Source: Rhodothermales bacterium
GTDB lineage: Bacteria > Bacteroidota > Rhodothermia > Rhodothermales > JANQRZ01
Assembly (NCBI GenBank): GCA_039944855.1
Contig: JBDUXZ010000020.1
Location: forward strand, 248,001 to 312,000
DNA: 64,000 nt
Reading direction: 5' to 3'
Shown: piece after piece, positions 1 to 8,360 of the stretch
How positions within the stretch are numbered: position 1 is the stretch's first letter
How the letters are laid out: each line of letters opens with the position of its first letter
Notes under the pieces: model-generated
Databases searched by the model: none
What the model was told of the DNA's origin: nothing
Seen by the model: the letters and a program-made list of their open reading frames with translations, nothing else
Translations under genes and position numbers: made by a program

Positions 1-1759
1 CGCCGACGGCACTCGCCACGCGGTTCTGCGTGGTGGCGGCCTCCGCCGAGACGGACGCGGTGAGGCCGAGCCAGCGCGGGCTCGTCGCCGTCGCGCCGAC
101 GGTGAGCGGCAGCATCTCCGCGAGCGGCTCGTCGCGGTCGAGGTTGTGGCCCCACGTCGTCGAGGCGTCGAGGGCGAGGTGCGCCCACTCGGCGCGGGCG
201 TCGAAGCCTACGAGGAGGGCCTCCGCGTTCGCGTACGTGACGAAGCGGTCCATGCCGAGCGATGAGGGAACGAGGGTGACGGCGTCGTGAACGTACGCGG
301 CGAAGGCGTTGAGGCGCAGCCGTCGGGTGGTGAGCGCGCTGCGGACGGCCGCCTTCACCGGCTGCGCGAGCGTGGGGTTGGCGCTCCACGAGGGCGTCCC
401 CATCGCCCGCCGGACGCCGACGAAGAGCCGTTCCGGCGCGGGCGCTTCCGACGCGACCTCCGCTGTCAGCCCGGCCGTGGCGTTACGGCCGAGCGGCGCG
501 GCGTAGCCCGCGCTCAGCCCGAAGGGGATCGCCCAGCGAACGGCTACGGCGTTGGGGTAGAGCACGCGGAAAAAGGCGAGGCGCTCGGCATCTCCGACGG
601 CGGTGCGGGTGAGCCCGAGCTTCGCGCCGAACGCGAGCCGGCCGACCTCGACCTCGTGCGCGAGTGCGACGGCCGCGAGGCGGACGTCCGGGACGATGTG
701 CTGCTGCATCGGCATCGCCATCCCATCGCCCATCGGCGGCATCGTCATGGTGTTCCACGCATCCCAGCGGCGGACGTACGCCTCATACGTCGTCGCGCCG
801 TCGTGCCCGTCGCCGATGAGGCCGATCGTGAGGTTGGTGGCGTCGGTCTCCATCGGCATCCTTTCCGAAGCCGTGCGGAGGCCGTTGTCCATGAGGTGGC
901 GCGTCCGGTTCACGTAGAGCTTGTGCCCGCGCCATCCGAGGTGCGCGCTCGCCATCCGGTTGTCGCGCTCGTCCATCATGAGGAAGGGGAACGGGAGGTC
1001 GCGCGTGAGCGCGAGCGACGCCCCGTAGCGCCAGTCCCCACGCTCGCCCTGTGCCGACGCCTCGGCGAGGGTGTAGGCGATATCGGCGTCGGCGTAGCCG
1101 TAGCGCGCACCGAACGAGCGGCCGGCTCCGTCGGAGTAGGACTGGGCGCGGACGAGGCGAGCCGTGGCGCGGTGGCCGGCCCGCTCCGCCGAGAGCGCGG
1201 CGTCGGTGTTCATCCCGTCGGCGCCGGTCTGGGTGAGGCCGAAGCGTAGTCGCCCCGCCTCCGACGGCCGGGCGCGCGTAAACGACACGGACCCACCGAG
1301 CCCGCCCTGCACCGTCGCCGTGCTTCGGTCCACGCGGACATCGGCTACTTCGAGCGGGTTCACGCGGGAAGCGGGCGGGTCCATCCGGTTCGGGCACGAG
1401 CTCGGATACCGCTCACCATCGACGACGACCGCCACGTCGGCCCCGGCGAATCCGTCGAGGACGAAGTCACCGCCGAGCGGGACGCCCCGGCGGACGAGGC
1501 GCAGCCCGCCCCTCCGAAGGGCATCGTGGAGCGCCGTCTTCTCCACCGCGGCGTCGGTCTCGCTCAGCCGGAGCCGCTCGACCCCGACCGAGAGCGGGGC
1601 GAGCTGGTACGTCCACCCGGCCTCTTCGAAGAGGGTGGTGTCCACGCCCGCTGCGCCGGACGCCGGGCGGACGACGAAGAGGGTGTCGTGCTGGGCTGCG
1701 GCCGGCGCGGCCACGGCGAGAAGTCCGAGGAGGGCGGCGAGGAAGCGGGGGTGAGTCAT
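1..1759 (-). CDS. OprC/NosA-like copper TonB-dependent receptor (3' end outside window)
   Basis: About 586 N-terminal residues of an outer-membrane TonB-dependent receptor, read leftward from an ATG at 1757-1759 and still open at base 1. A signal peptide (residues 1-22, ending APAAAQ) is followed by a plug-like region with VVVDGERYP, then long alternating beta-barrel stretches. The plug carries CPNRMDPP with Cys122 and Met126. This CxxxM pair followed by DPP is the hallmark of the OprC/NosA copper receptor family, where it binds Cu together with barrel methionines. A Met-rich stretch (MTMPPMGDGMAMPM, residues 338-351) could supply further ligands. The gene lies beside an Rrf2 regulator and a nos operon whose product needs copper, and a shared palindrome precedes its start. 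The copper assignment is inferred from the motif and context. Confidence 0.85.
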   Translation of the reverse strand, partial: MTHPRFLAALLGLLAVAAPAAAQHDTLFVVRPASGAAGVDTTLFEEAGWTYQLAPLSVGVERLRLSETDAAVEKTALHDALRRGGLRLVRRGVPLGGDFVLDGFAGADVAVVVDGERYPSSCPNRMDPPASRVNPLEVADVRVDRSTATVQGGLGGSVSFTRARPSEAGRLRFGLTQTGADGMNTDAALSAERAGHRATARLVRAQSYSDGAGRSFGARYGYADADIAYTLAEASAQGERGDWRYGASLALTRDLPFPFLMMDERDNRMASAHLGWRGHKLYVNRTRHLMDNGLRTASERMPMETDATNLTIGLIGDGHDGATTYEAYVRRWDAWNTMTMPPMGDGMAMPMQQHIVPDVRLAAVALAHEVEVGRLAFGAKLGLTRTAVGDAERLAFFRVLYPNAVAVRWAIPFGLSAGYAAPLGRNATAGLTAEVASEAPAPERLFVGVRRAMGTPSWSANPTLAQPVKAAVRSALTTRRLRLNAFAAYVHDAVTLVPSSLGMDRFVTYANAEALLVGFDARAEWAHLALDASTTWGHNLDRDEPLAEMLPLTVGATATSPRWLGLTASVSAEAATTQNRVASAVG

Positions 1760-1766
1760 GGTGTTG

Positions 1767-1782
1767 GGGACATTTTTGTCCT
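1767..1782. promoter_or_regulatory. Putative Rrf2 operator, copy 1 (TonB receptor)
   Basis: GGGAC-ATTTTT-GTCCT, a perfect-spacing inverted repeat followed by AAATA, 7 bp upstream of the receptor start. It shares half-sites, the 6-bp spacer and A/T flanks with three other copies nearby. Its position next to the start suits repression by the neighbouring Rrf2 protein. Confidence 0.6.
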
Positions 1783-1823
1783 AAATAAGAAGGGGCCGAG
1801 TCCGGTGGCACGGCGAAGGGGGA

Positions 1824-2273
1824 TCACGCGAGGTCGGAGCGGAGCAGGGCGAGGCGGAAGTCGCCCTCGCTCATCCGCTCGGCCATCTCGGCGAGGCTCA
1901 CGTGGTCGAACATCCGGTGGATGCGGTCGCGGGCCGGCGCCCACTGTTCGTGGAGCGGGCACGGCTTCCGTTCGCCGCAGCCCGGCAGTCCGAGCACGCA
2001 CTCGGTAAAGATGTCCGTGCCGTCAATCGCGACGACGATCTCTTTGAGCTTGATCTGCGACGCCGGGCGGGCCAGCGCTACGCCCCCGCTTGGCCCCCGC
2101 GACGACGTGAGGACGTCGGCCTGCGCGAGGGTCTGGACGATCTTCGCGAGGAAGTGGTAGGGGATGCCGAGCGCGTCGCTGATGGAGCGGATGGGGACGT
2201 AGGCCCCGGTCCCGTCCTTCGTGAGGTAGAGGACCGAACGGATTCCGTATTCGCAGGCTTTCGAGAGCAACAT
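1824..2273 (-). CDS. Rrf2-family Fe-S transcriptional regulator
   Basis: A 149-residue winged-helix regulator starting MLLSKACEYGIRS, the usual Rrf2 N-terminus. An ATG at 2309 would add 12 residues, but it lies inside a putative operator (2303-2318), so 2273 is preferred. The recognition helix region (IPYHFLAKIVQTL, then SSRGPSGGVALA) is typical. Cys92, Cys99, Cys105 and His108 match the cluster-binding region of IscR (CX5CX5C..H) and NsrR (CX7CX5C), but with CX6CX5C spacing, so a [Fe-S] cluster sensing NO, O2 or iron status is likely. It sits between the copper receptor and the nos operon, with its own copy of the shared palindrome, so autoregulation and control of both neighbours are inferred. 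Confidence 0.9.
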   Translation of the reverse strand: MLLSKACEYGIRSVLYLTKDGTGAYVPIRSISDALGIPYHFLAKIVQTLAQADVLTSSRGPSGGVALARPASQIKLKEIVVAIDGTDIFTECVLGLPGCGERKPCPLHEQWAPARDRIHRMFDHVSLAEMAERMSEGDFRLALLRSDLA

Positions 2274-2302
2274 GGCAGCGGGGGCAGGGGGTGGTTCATT
2301 AT

Positions 2303-2318
2303 AAGACATTTGGGTCCT
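2303..2318. promoter_or_regulatory. Putative Rrf2 operator, copy 2 (autoregulation)
   Basis: AAGAC-ATTTGG-GTCCT followed by AATA, 30 bp before the preferred Rrf2 start. It overlaps the only earlier ATG (2309), which argues against that ATG as the start. Confidence 0.55.
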
Positions 2319-2428
2319 AATAGGGCAACCCCCTGTTCGTGCAGTTGTGGCGAAGGTGGGAGGGTGCCGTGTGAAGAGGGAGTGAGGTCGGTCGGGAGGG
2401 TGGATCCGGAAAGGGGGATTCTTATATT

Positions 2429-2444
2429 AGGACCAGTTGGTCTT
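2429..2444. promoter_or_regulatory. Putative Rrf2 operator, copy 3 (nos operon)
   Basis: AGGAC-CAGTTG-GTCTT with ATT before and TAAT after, giving a near-perfect 22-bp dyad. It lies in an A/T-rich break between the divergent Rrf2 gene and the cytochrome c/nosZ operon. Confidence 0.6.
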
Positions 2445-2491
2445 TAATAGATGGCTGAGATAACCACGACGGGCTCGTCTCATCTGTTAAT

Positions 2492-2507
2492 AGGACAAAT
2501 AAATCCT
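2492..2507. promoter_or_regulatory. Putative Rrf2 operator, copy 4 (nos operon)
   Basis: AGGAC-AAATAA-ATCCT flanked by TTAAT on both sides, 63 bp downstream of copy 3 (centre to centre) and about 150 bp before the cytochrome c ATG. Two copies in front of one operon suggest cooperative binding or two promoters. Confidence 0.6.
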
Positions 2508-2654
2508 TAATACGTGCCGGGCTTCCCCCTACATCCTCCACCAGAGCTACACCACCGGGCGAAGCGCCGGCTGCTGCCACCGACCGGCCGCCTCCGTGCC
2601 GTCCTTTACCGGACGGCCTCGGCCCACCCCTCCACCCACCCTCACCTTGCCCCC

Positions 2655-3095
2655 ATGAAGTCCTCCTTCCTCCCGGTGCTCGCGCTGCTCTTCGCCCTCG
2701 GCCTCGCGGCCTGCGGCGGCTCCGACGCGCCGGACTCCGCCGCATCCCCCACGCCTGCGTCCCCAGCGGTCGAACTCCCCGTCTCCTCCGTCGACGTCGG
2801 CCCGATCGACGCGGCGCTTGCCACGGAAGGGCAGGGCATTTACGAGACGCGCTGCACGACATGCCACAAGATGGACAGCCGATACATCGGCCCCCCGCTC
2901 GGTGACGTCGCCGCGCGCCGCGAGCCGGAGTGGATCATGAACATGATCCTCGCCCCAGAGAAAATGCTCCAGAGCGACGCCGACGCGCAGGCCCTCCTCG
3001 CCGAATACAGCGTCCCGATGACGAACCAGAACCTCTCCGAAGACGAAGCCCGCGCCATCCTCGAGTACCTCCGGCAGGTCCACGAAGGCGCATAA
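2655..3095 (+). CDS. nos-cluster c-type cytochrome lipoprotein
   Basis: A 146-residue monohaem cytochrome c with a lipoprotein signal (MKSSFLPVLALLFALGLAAC, lipid-modified Cys20), a Ser/Pro/Ala linker, then the haem site CTTCH (Cys67, Cys70, His71) and a candidate Met axial ligand in SVPM. The ATG at 2655 is chosen because it begins the signal peptide; the upstream in-frame sequence has no protein-like character. It is the first gene of the operon, 63 bp before nosZ. Clade II nos clusters usually carry such small cytochromes, thought to pass electrons from the quinol pool or bc complex to NosZ. That electron-donor role is inferred from position. Confidence 0.88.
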   Translation: MKSSFLPVLALLFALGLAACGGSDAPDSAASPTPASPAVELPVSSVDVGPIDAALATEGQGIYETRCTTCHKMDSRYIGPPLGDVAARREPEWIMNMILAPEKMLQSDADAQALLAEYSVPMTNQNLSEDEARAILEYLRQVHEGA

Positions 3096-3158
3096 TCCGG
3101 CCTGAGGGCGCGTAACGCCCCGCCCGTTCACCCACCCGCGACTCAACCTCGCAACGCC

Positions 3159-5126
3159 ATGAAAAACGTCAAGCCCCTCCTCCTCACGCTCGCCGTCATC
3201 GTCGGCCTCGGTGCCCTCGTGATGGCCTGCCGCACGACCGAAACCACCGCCATCGACGCCGACGTGGCGCAGGCCGTCTACGTCGCCCCCGGCGAGTACG
3301 ACGAGTTCTACGGGTTCATGTCCGGCGGCTACAGCGGGCAGCTCTCCGTCTACGGCATCCCGTCCGGCCGCCTCCTCCGCGTCATCCCCGTGTTCTCGCA
3401 GGACCCGGAGAAGGCCTACGGCTACTCCGAGGAGACCAAGCCGATGCTGATGACGACGCACGGCTTCATCCCGTGGGACGACGCCCACCACCCCGAGCTC
3501 TCGATGACCGACGGCGTGCCCGACGGCCGGTGGATCTTCATCAACGGTAACAACACGCCGCGCGTCGCCCGGATCGACCTCGACAGCTTCATCACCGATG
3601 AGATCGTCGAGATCCCGAACTCGTCGGGCAACCACGCCTCGCCGTTCGTGACGCCGAACAACGAGTACGTCGTCGCCGCGACGCGCTTCGCCGTGCCCGT
3701 CCCGAACGTGGACGTGGCGCTCTCCGAGCTTTCCGAGGCCCTCAGCGGTACGCTCACGTTCATCCGCGCCGACGTCGCCGACGAGATGGAGATCGCCTTC
3801 CAGATCATCGTGCCCGGCTTCAACTATGACCTCGCGCACAGTGGCAAGGGCGTCTCCGACGGGTGGGCCTTCTTCACGAGCTACAACACCGAGAAAGCCA
3901 CGACCCTCCTCGAAGTCAACGCCTCGCGCAACGACAAGGACTTCATTGCCGCCGTCAACTGGCGCCTCGCCGAGGAGTGCGTGGCGGGCGGCGCGGGCCG
4001 CGACGTGCCGGGTGCGTACTACCACAACTATATGGACGACCGCCACGTCGCCGTCTCCGAGGTGAAGGAGGGGACGCGGATGATCACGCCCGAGGACTGC
4101 CCCGGCATGGTCTTCTTCCTCCCCACGCCGAAGAGCCCCCACGGCGTCGACGTGGACCCGACAGGCGAGTACATCGTCGGCGGCGGGAAGCTGGCGACGG
4201 TGATCCCGGTCCACTCGTTCACGAAGATGATCGCGGCGATCGAGAACGAGGCGTTCGAGACGATCATCGACGGTATCCCCGTGCTCGACTACGAGGCCGT
4301 GCTCTACGGCGAGGTCGAGAACCCCGGCCTCGGCCCGCTCCACACCGAGTTCGACGGGCGCGGCAATGCCTACACGACGGCGTTCATCTCGTCCGAGATC
4401 GTGAAGTGGGACATCGAGTCCACGACGGTCCTCGACCGGATCCCCGTCTACTACAGCGTCGGCCACCTCATGATTCCGGGCGGCGACAGCCGGCAGCCCT
4501 ACGGGAAGTACCTCATCGCGCTCAACAAGATCACGAAGGATCGCTACCTCCCGACCGGGCCGGAGCTCGCCCACGCCGCGCAGCTCATCGACATCAGCGG
4601 CGAGAAGATGCGGCTCCTCCTCGACTTCCCGACGATCGGCGAGCCGCACTACGCGCAGGCCATCCCCGCCGAGATGCTGATCGACGATCAGGTGCGGATC
4701 TACGAGATCGGCGAGAACACGAACCCGCACGCGGCGAAGTCCGAGGCCGAGGCCCGCATCGAGCGCGACGGCAACGAGGTCCACGTCTACATGACGATGA
4801 TCCGGAGCCACTTCGCGCCCGACAACATCGAGGGCATCAAGGTCGGCGACGACGTGTACTTCCACCTCACGAACCTCGAGCAGGACTGGGACGTGCCGCA
4901 CGGCTTCGCCGCGATGGGGATGCAGAACGCCGAACTCCTCGTGATGCCGGGCGAGACGCGGACGATCCGCTGGACGCCGCAGCGCGAGGGCATCATCCCG
5001 TTCTACTGCACGGACTTCTGCTCGGCGCTCCACCAGGAGATGCAGGGCTACATCCGCGTCTCCCCGGCGGGCTCCGACGTCCCGCTCGCCTACGGCACGG
5101 CCGGCGAACTGACGACGGTTCCGTAG
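3159..5126 (+). CDS. nosZ: Nitrous oxide reductase, clade II
   Basis: A 655-residue NosZ that reduces N2O to N2 at a CuZ centre in a seven-bladed propeller, with electrons entering through CuA in a C-terminal cupredoxin domain. The CuA motif is complete (YCTDFCSALHQEM: Cys617, Cys621, His625, Met628). The propeller carries candidate CuZ histidines in contexts such as DDRHVAV, SPHGVDVDPTG and DVPHGF. The N-terminus is a plain Sec/lipoprotein signal (LALGVxMAC-like, Cys24) with no twin-arginine motif, which marks clade II. A hairpin with a T-run follows the stop at 5134-5183. Confidence 0.98.
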   Translation: MKNVKPLLLTLAVIVGLGALVMACRTTETTAIDADVAQAVYVAPGEYDEFYGFMSGGYSGQLSVYGIPSGRLLRVIPVFSQDPEKAYGYSEETKPMLMTTHGFIPWDDAHHPELSMTDGVPDGRWIFINGNNTPRVARIDLDSFITDEIVEIPNSSGNHASPFVTPNNEYVVAATRFAVPVPNVDVALSELSEALSGTLTFIRADVADEMEIAFQIIVPGFNYDLAHSGKGVSDGWAFFTSYNTEKATTLLEVNASRNDKDFIAAVNWRLAEECVAGGAGRDVPGAYYHNYMDDRHVAVSEVKEGTRMITPEDCPGMVFFLPTPKSPHGVDVDPTGEYIVGGGKLATVIPVHSFTKMIAAIENEAFETIIDGIPVLDYEAVLYGEVENPGLGPLHTEFDGRGNAYTTAFISSEIVKWDIESTTVLDRIPVYYSVGHLMIPGGDSRQPYGKYLIALNKITKDRYLPTGPELAHAAQLIDISGEKMRLLLDFPTIGEPHYAQAIPAEMLIDDQVRIYEIGENTNPHAAKSEAEARIERDGNEVHVYMTMIRSHFAPDNIEGIKVGDDVYFHLTNLEQDWDVPHGFAAMGMQNAELLVMPGETRTIRWTPQREGIIPFYCTDFCSALHQEMQGYIRVSPAGSDVPLAYGTAGELTTVP

Positions 5127-5133
5127 CTGAGGC

Positions 5134-5183
5134 AGCCGGAGGCCGGCGGGACCCACCACCCCCGCCGGCCCTCTGCGGCTTTT
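5134..5183 (+). terminator. Intra-operon hairpin after nosZ
   Basis: GGCCGGCGGG (5141-5150) pairs perfectly with CCCGCCGGCC (5161-5170) around a 10-nt loop, extended by GCCG/CGGC outside, then TTTT at 5180. It ends only 8 bp before the next start, so it is more likely a partial terminator or mRNA stabiliser that raises nosZ over the accessory genes than an operon end. Confidence 0.6.
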
Positions 5184-5191
5184 CTCTCTGA

Positions 5192-6310
5192 ATGGACAGA
5201 CCCATGACTACGCGCTCCCGCCTCCTCGTCGCCTTCGCGGCCGTCCTGCTCGGGCTGCTTTACGTCCTCCCGATCTGGCGCATCACGCTCGAAGCCCCGC
5301 AGTACCCCGAGGGCATCGGGATGCTGATCTGGGTGGACACGGTGACGGGGATGAAGCCGCACGACCTCCAGAACATCAATGGGCTCAACCACTACATCGG
5401 GATGAAGGAGATCGTGCCCGACGCGATCCCCGAGCTGAAGATCATGCCGTGGATCTTCGGCTTCCTCATCGCGCTCGGCCTCGGCGCTGCCGCGACGGGG
5501 AAGCGCTGGATGCTCAACGTCTGGGTCGGGCTCTTCGCCGTCGTCGCCGTGGCGGGGATGGTGGACTTCTACCTCTGGGAGTACGACTACGGCCATGACC
5601 TCAACCCCGACGCGGCCATCAAGGTGCCGGGGATGACGTACCAGCCGCCGCTGATCGGCTCGAAGCAGATGCTCAACATCACGGCACATTCGTGGCCGGG
5701 GATGGGGATGATCGCGGCATTCGTGTCGTTGATGCTCGGAGCGTGGGTAGCGTTCATGGAGTTCCGCCGAGCCCGCACGGCGCGCACGACTGAATCCGCT
5801 GCGACGCCGTCCGTCGCGTCCGCGCTCGCCGTGTTCGCCGCCGCCACGCTCCTCGTCGGCTGCCAGGTCGATCCGCAGCCGATCCGCTACGGCGAGGACG
5901 TCTGCGCCCACTGCCGGATGACGGTCTCCGACGCCCGCTTCGGCGCGGAGCTGCTCACGACGACGGGGAAAGCCTACCCCTTCGACTCGGTCGAATGCCT
6001 CGCGAGCTACGTCCACGACCGCCCCGAGGCCGAGGCGCAGACGCACTCGCTCTGGGTCACGTCGTTCGACGCGCCCGGCGAGCTGATCCCGCTCGCCGAC
6101 GCCTTCGTCGTCCACAGCCCGGCGCTCCGCAGTCCGATGGGCGGCGGCCTCGCCGCCTTCGGCCCCCAGTCCGACCAAGCCGACGCGCTCGCCCGATTCG
6201 ACGGCGGCGACGTGCTCGCGTGGGCCGACGTGCTCGCGCTCGCCGACAGCCCGATGCCTCGGGGCGCGAGCACGCCCGGCGATGCGCCGCAGCACACATC
6301 CACCCACTGA
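5192..6310 (+). CDS. nosL: Fused nos membrane protein-NosL copper chaperone
   Basis: A 372-residue two-part protein. Residues 1-190 are an inner-membrane module with about four hydrophobic segments (15-30, 87-103, 109-128, 172-189) and conserved-looking loops (WVDTVTGMKPHDLQNINGLNHYIGMK), resembling the separate membrane protein common in Bacteroidota nos clusters. Residues 225-345 are NosL, the Cu(I) chaperone for NosZ, with Cys238, Cys241 and Met243 in DVCAHCRM. At the junction, LLVGC (Cys224) looks like a former lipoprotein signal, which suggests fusion of two adjacent genes. ATG 5192 is used; ATG 5204 (MTTRSR) is an equally good start. Confidence 0.88.
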   Translation: MDRPMTTRSRLLVAFAAVLLGLLYVLPIWRITLEAPQYPEGIGMLIWVDTVTGMKPHDLQNINGLNHYIGMKEIVPDAIPELKIMPWIFGFLIALGLGAAATGKRWMLNVWVGLFAVVAVAGMVDFYLWEYDYGHDLNPDAAIKVPGMTYQPPLIGSKQMLNITAHSWPGMGMIAAFVSLMLGAWVAFMEFRRARTARTTESAATPSVASALAVFAAATLLVGCQVDPQPIRYGEDVCAHCRMTVSDARFGAELLTTTGKAYPFDSVECLASYVHDRPEAEAQTHSLWVTSFDAPGELIPLADAFVVHSPALRSPMGGGLAAFGPQSDQADALARFDGGDVLAWADVLALADSPMPRGASTPGDAPQHTSTH

Positions 6311-6345
6311 ACCTCCCGCGCACGGTGCGCTCCGCCACATCCCCG

Positions 6346-7584
6346 ATGCCTCGTCTCGCCGCCCTCCTCGCCGTCGTCCTGCTCGCCTGCGCGCCTGCGT
6401 GGGCGCAGCGGACGGTCACAGTGAGTCCGGGGACCTCGGCGCATCCCATCGCCGACGCCCTCGACCGCGCCCGCCCCGGCGACCGCCTCCTGGTCGCGGC
6501 GGGCACCTACCGCGAGTCCGGGCTCGTGGTGGACAAGTCCGTCGAACTGATTGCTCAGGGTGAAGCGATCCTCGACGGCGGCGGCGAGCCGATCCTCCGC
6601 ATCGAGGCGGACAGTGTGACTGTGCGCGGGTTTACGTTCCGCAACGTCGCCCCCTCGTTCGTCGAGGACCGGGCGGCCGTGCTCGTCGAGAAAGCGGCAG
6701 GCTGCGTGATCGACGGCAACCGGTTTGAGGACACGTTCTTCGGGGTCTACCTCGCCGAGACGAGCGGCTGCGTCGTCACCGGCAACACGCTCCGCGGGCG
6801 CGACGTCGGCGAGTCGAAGGCGGGCAACGGGATCCACCTGTGGTACAGCCGGCACGTCACCGTGCGCGGCAACACGATCCGCGGGCACCGCGACGGGATC
6901 TACTTCGAGTTCGTCGAGGACGGCGTGGTCGAGGACAACGTGAGCGAGGGCAACCTCCGCTACGGGCTCCACTTCATGTTCTCGGACCGGTGTCGCTACG
7001 CGCGCAACGCCTTCCTCGCGAACGGCGCGGGCGTGGCCGTGATGTACACGAAGCACGTCGAGATGGTCGAGAACCGGTTCGAGGACAACTGGGGGCCGGC
7101 ATCGTTCGGGCTCCTGCTCAAAGACATCACCGACAGCACGATCAGCCGCAACGTCTTCGCGCGCAACACGGTCGGGCTCTACGCCGAGGGCTCGAACCGC
7201 GTCGAGATCGCGGAGAACACCTTCGACCGGAACGGCTGGGCCGTGAAGGTCATGGCCGACGCCTACGAGAACGTGTTCACCCGCAACAACTTCGTCGCCA
7301 ACTCCTTCGATGTCGGGACGAACAGCCGGCAGAGCTACAGCACGTTCTCGGGCAACTACTGGGACGGCTACGAGGGCTACGACCTCGACCGCGACGGCGT
7401 GGGCGACGTGCCGTTCCGCCCGGTCCGCCTCTTCGCGCTCCTCGTGGAGCGGAACGAGCCGGCGCTGTTGCTGATGCGGAGCCTGTTCGTCCAACTCCTC
7501 GACGTGGCGGAGCGCGTCGCGCCCGTCCTCACCCCGGCGACGCTCGTGGACGAGCGCCCGGCCATGCGCCCCCTCCCGCTATGA
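6346..7584 (+). CDS. nosD: NosD periplasmic copper-site maturation protein
   Basis: A 412-residue exported right-handed beta-helix protein of the NosD/CASH family, needed for CuZ assembly. It has a signal peptide (residues 1-21, ending PAWAQ), then many helix turns with the N-x-(V/I/F) ladder (VIDGNRFED, VVTGNTLRG, VTVRGNTIRG, ISRNVFARN). Length fits the family. Its stop overlaps the nosF ATG (ATGA at 7581-7584), showing translational coupling. Confidence 0.95.
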   Translation: MPRLAALLAVVLLACAPAWAQRTVTVSPGTSAHPIADALDRARPGDRLLVAAGTYRESGLVVDKSVELIAQGEAILDGGGEPILRIEADSVTVRGFTFRNVAPSFVEDRAAVLVEKAAGCVIDGNRFEDTFFGVYLAETSGCVVTGNTLRGRDVGESKAGNGIHLWYSRHVTVRGNTIRGHRDGIYFEFVEDGVVEDNVSEGNLRYGLHFMFSDRCRYARNAFLANGAGVAVMYTKHVEMVENRFEDNWGPASFGLLLKDITDSTISRNVFARNTVGLYAEGSNRVEIAENTFDRNGWAVKVMADAYENVFTRNNFVANSFDVGTNSRQSYSTFSGNYWDGYEGYDLDRDGVGDVPFRPVRLFALLVERNEPALLLMRSLFVQLLDVAERVAPVLTPATLVDERPAMRPLPL

Positions 7585-8360
7585 ACGCTTCCGCTCTCGC
7601 TCCGATGCCCGCTGCCGCGCCGGTCCCGCACATCCACCGCATGACGCCGCTCGTGGAAGTGACGGGGTTGGAAAAATCCTTCGGCGCGCTCCGCGTGCTC
7701 GACGGCGTCGACCTCCGGCTGCGGCCGGGCCGCGTCACTGCCGTCGTCGGCCCCAACGGGTCGGGGAAGACGACGCTCATCAAGTCGATCCTCGGGCTCG
7801 TCCGGCCGGACGGCGGACGCGTCGTGTTCGACGGCGAGGAGGTTGGGCGGGACGAGGCGTACCGGCGGCGGATCGGCTACATGCCGCAGGCGGCGCGCTT
7901 CCCCGAGAACCTCACCGCGCGCGAGGTTCTCACGATGCTCCGCGATCTCCGCGGCAACCCGACGGCGACGGACGACGACCTCATCGGCGCGCTACGGCTG
8001 GAGCCCGAGCTCGACAAGCCGCTGCGGACGCTCTCCGGCGGGACGCGGCAGAAGGTCAACGCCGCCGTCGCCTTCCTCTTCCGCCCCGACCTCGTCATCC
8101 TCGACGAGCCGACGGCCGGGCTCGACCCCGTCGCCTCGTCCGCGCTCAAGGACAAGGTCCGCGCCGCGCAGGCGACCGGGACCACGTTCCTCCTCACCTC
8201 CCACATCATGAGCGAGCTCGAAGAACTCGCCGACGACGTGGCGTTCCTGCTCGACGGCCGCGTCCGCTTCCAGGGCACCGCCGACGAACTCAAAGCGCGC
8301 GGCGGCCACGACCGGCTCGAACGCGCCCTCGCTCACCTCATGACCGAGAACGACCGATGA
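7581..8360 (+). CDS. nosF: NosF ABC transporter ATP-binding protein
   Basis: A 259-residue ABC ATPase with Walker A GPNGSGKTT (residues 57-65), Q-loop MPQ, signature LSGGTRQ, Walker B LVILDEPTAGLDP and switch histidine TSH. Together with NosY it forms the NosFY transporter that works with NosD, probably supplying sulfur or copper for CuZ. ATG 7581 overlaps the nosD stop; ATG 7641 (MTPLVEV) matches the usual family start better and is a real alternative. The stop overlaps the nosY ATG. Confidence 0.95.
   Translation: MNASALAPMPAAAPVPHIHRMTPLVEVTGLEKSFGALRVLDGVDLRLRPGRVTAVVGPNGSGKTTLIKSILGLVRPDGGRVVFDGEEVGRDEAYRRRIGYMPQAARFPENLTAREVLTMLRDLRGNPTATDDDLIGALRLEPELDKPLRTLSGGTRQKVNAAVAFLFRPDLVILDEPTAGLDPVASSALKDKVRAAQATGTTFLLTSHIMSELEELADDVAFLLDGRVRFQGTADELKARGGHDRLERALAHLMTENDR

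Noticed and set aside
2274-2309. Upstream ATG for the Rrf2 gene giving a 12-residue longer protein
   Set aside because: The ATG lies inside a putative operator and the extra residues (Pro/Ala-rich) are absent from the family; the start at 2273 matches the family N-terminus.
2547-5159. Long reverse open frame (870 codons) opposite cytochrome c and nosZ
   Set aside because: It is rich in Arg/Val/Asp/His low-complexity runs, has no motif, and lies opposite two certain genes; high-G+C DNA produces such frames by chance. The same applies to the other long antisense frames in the window.
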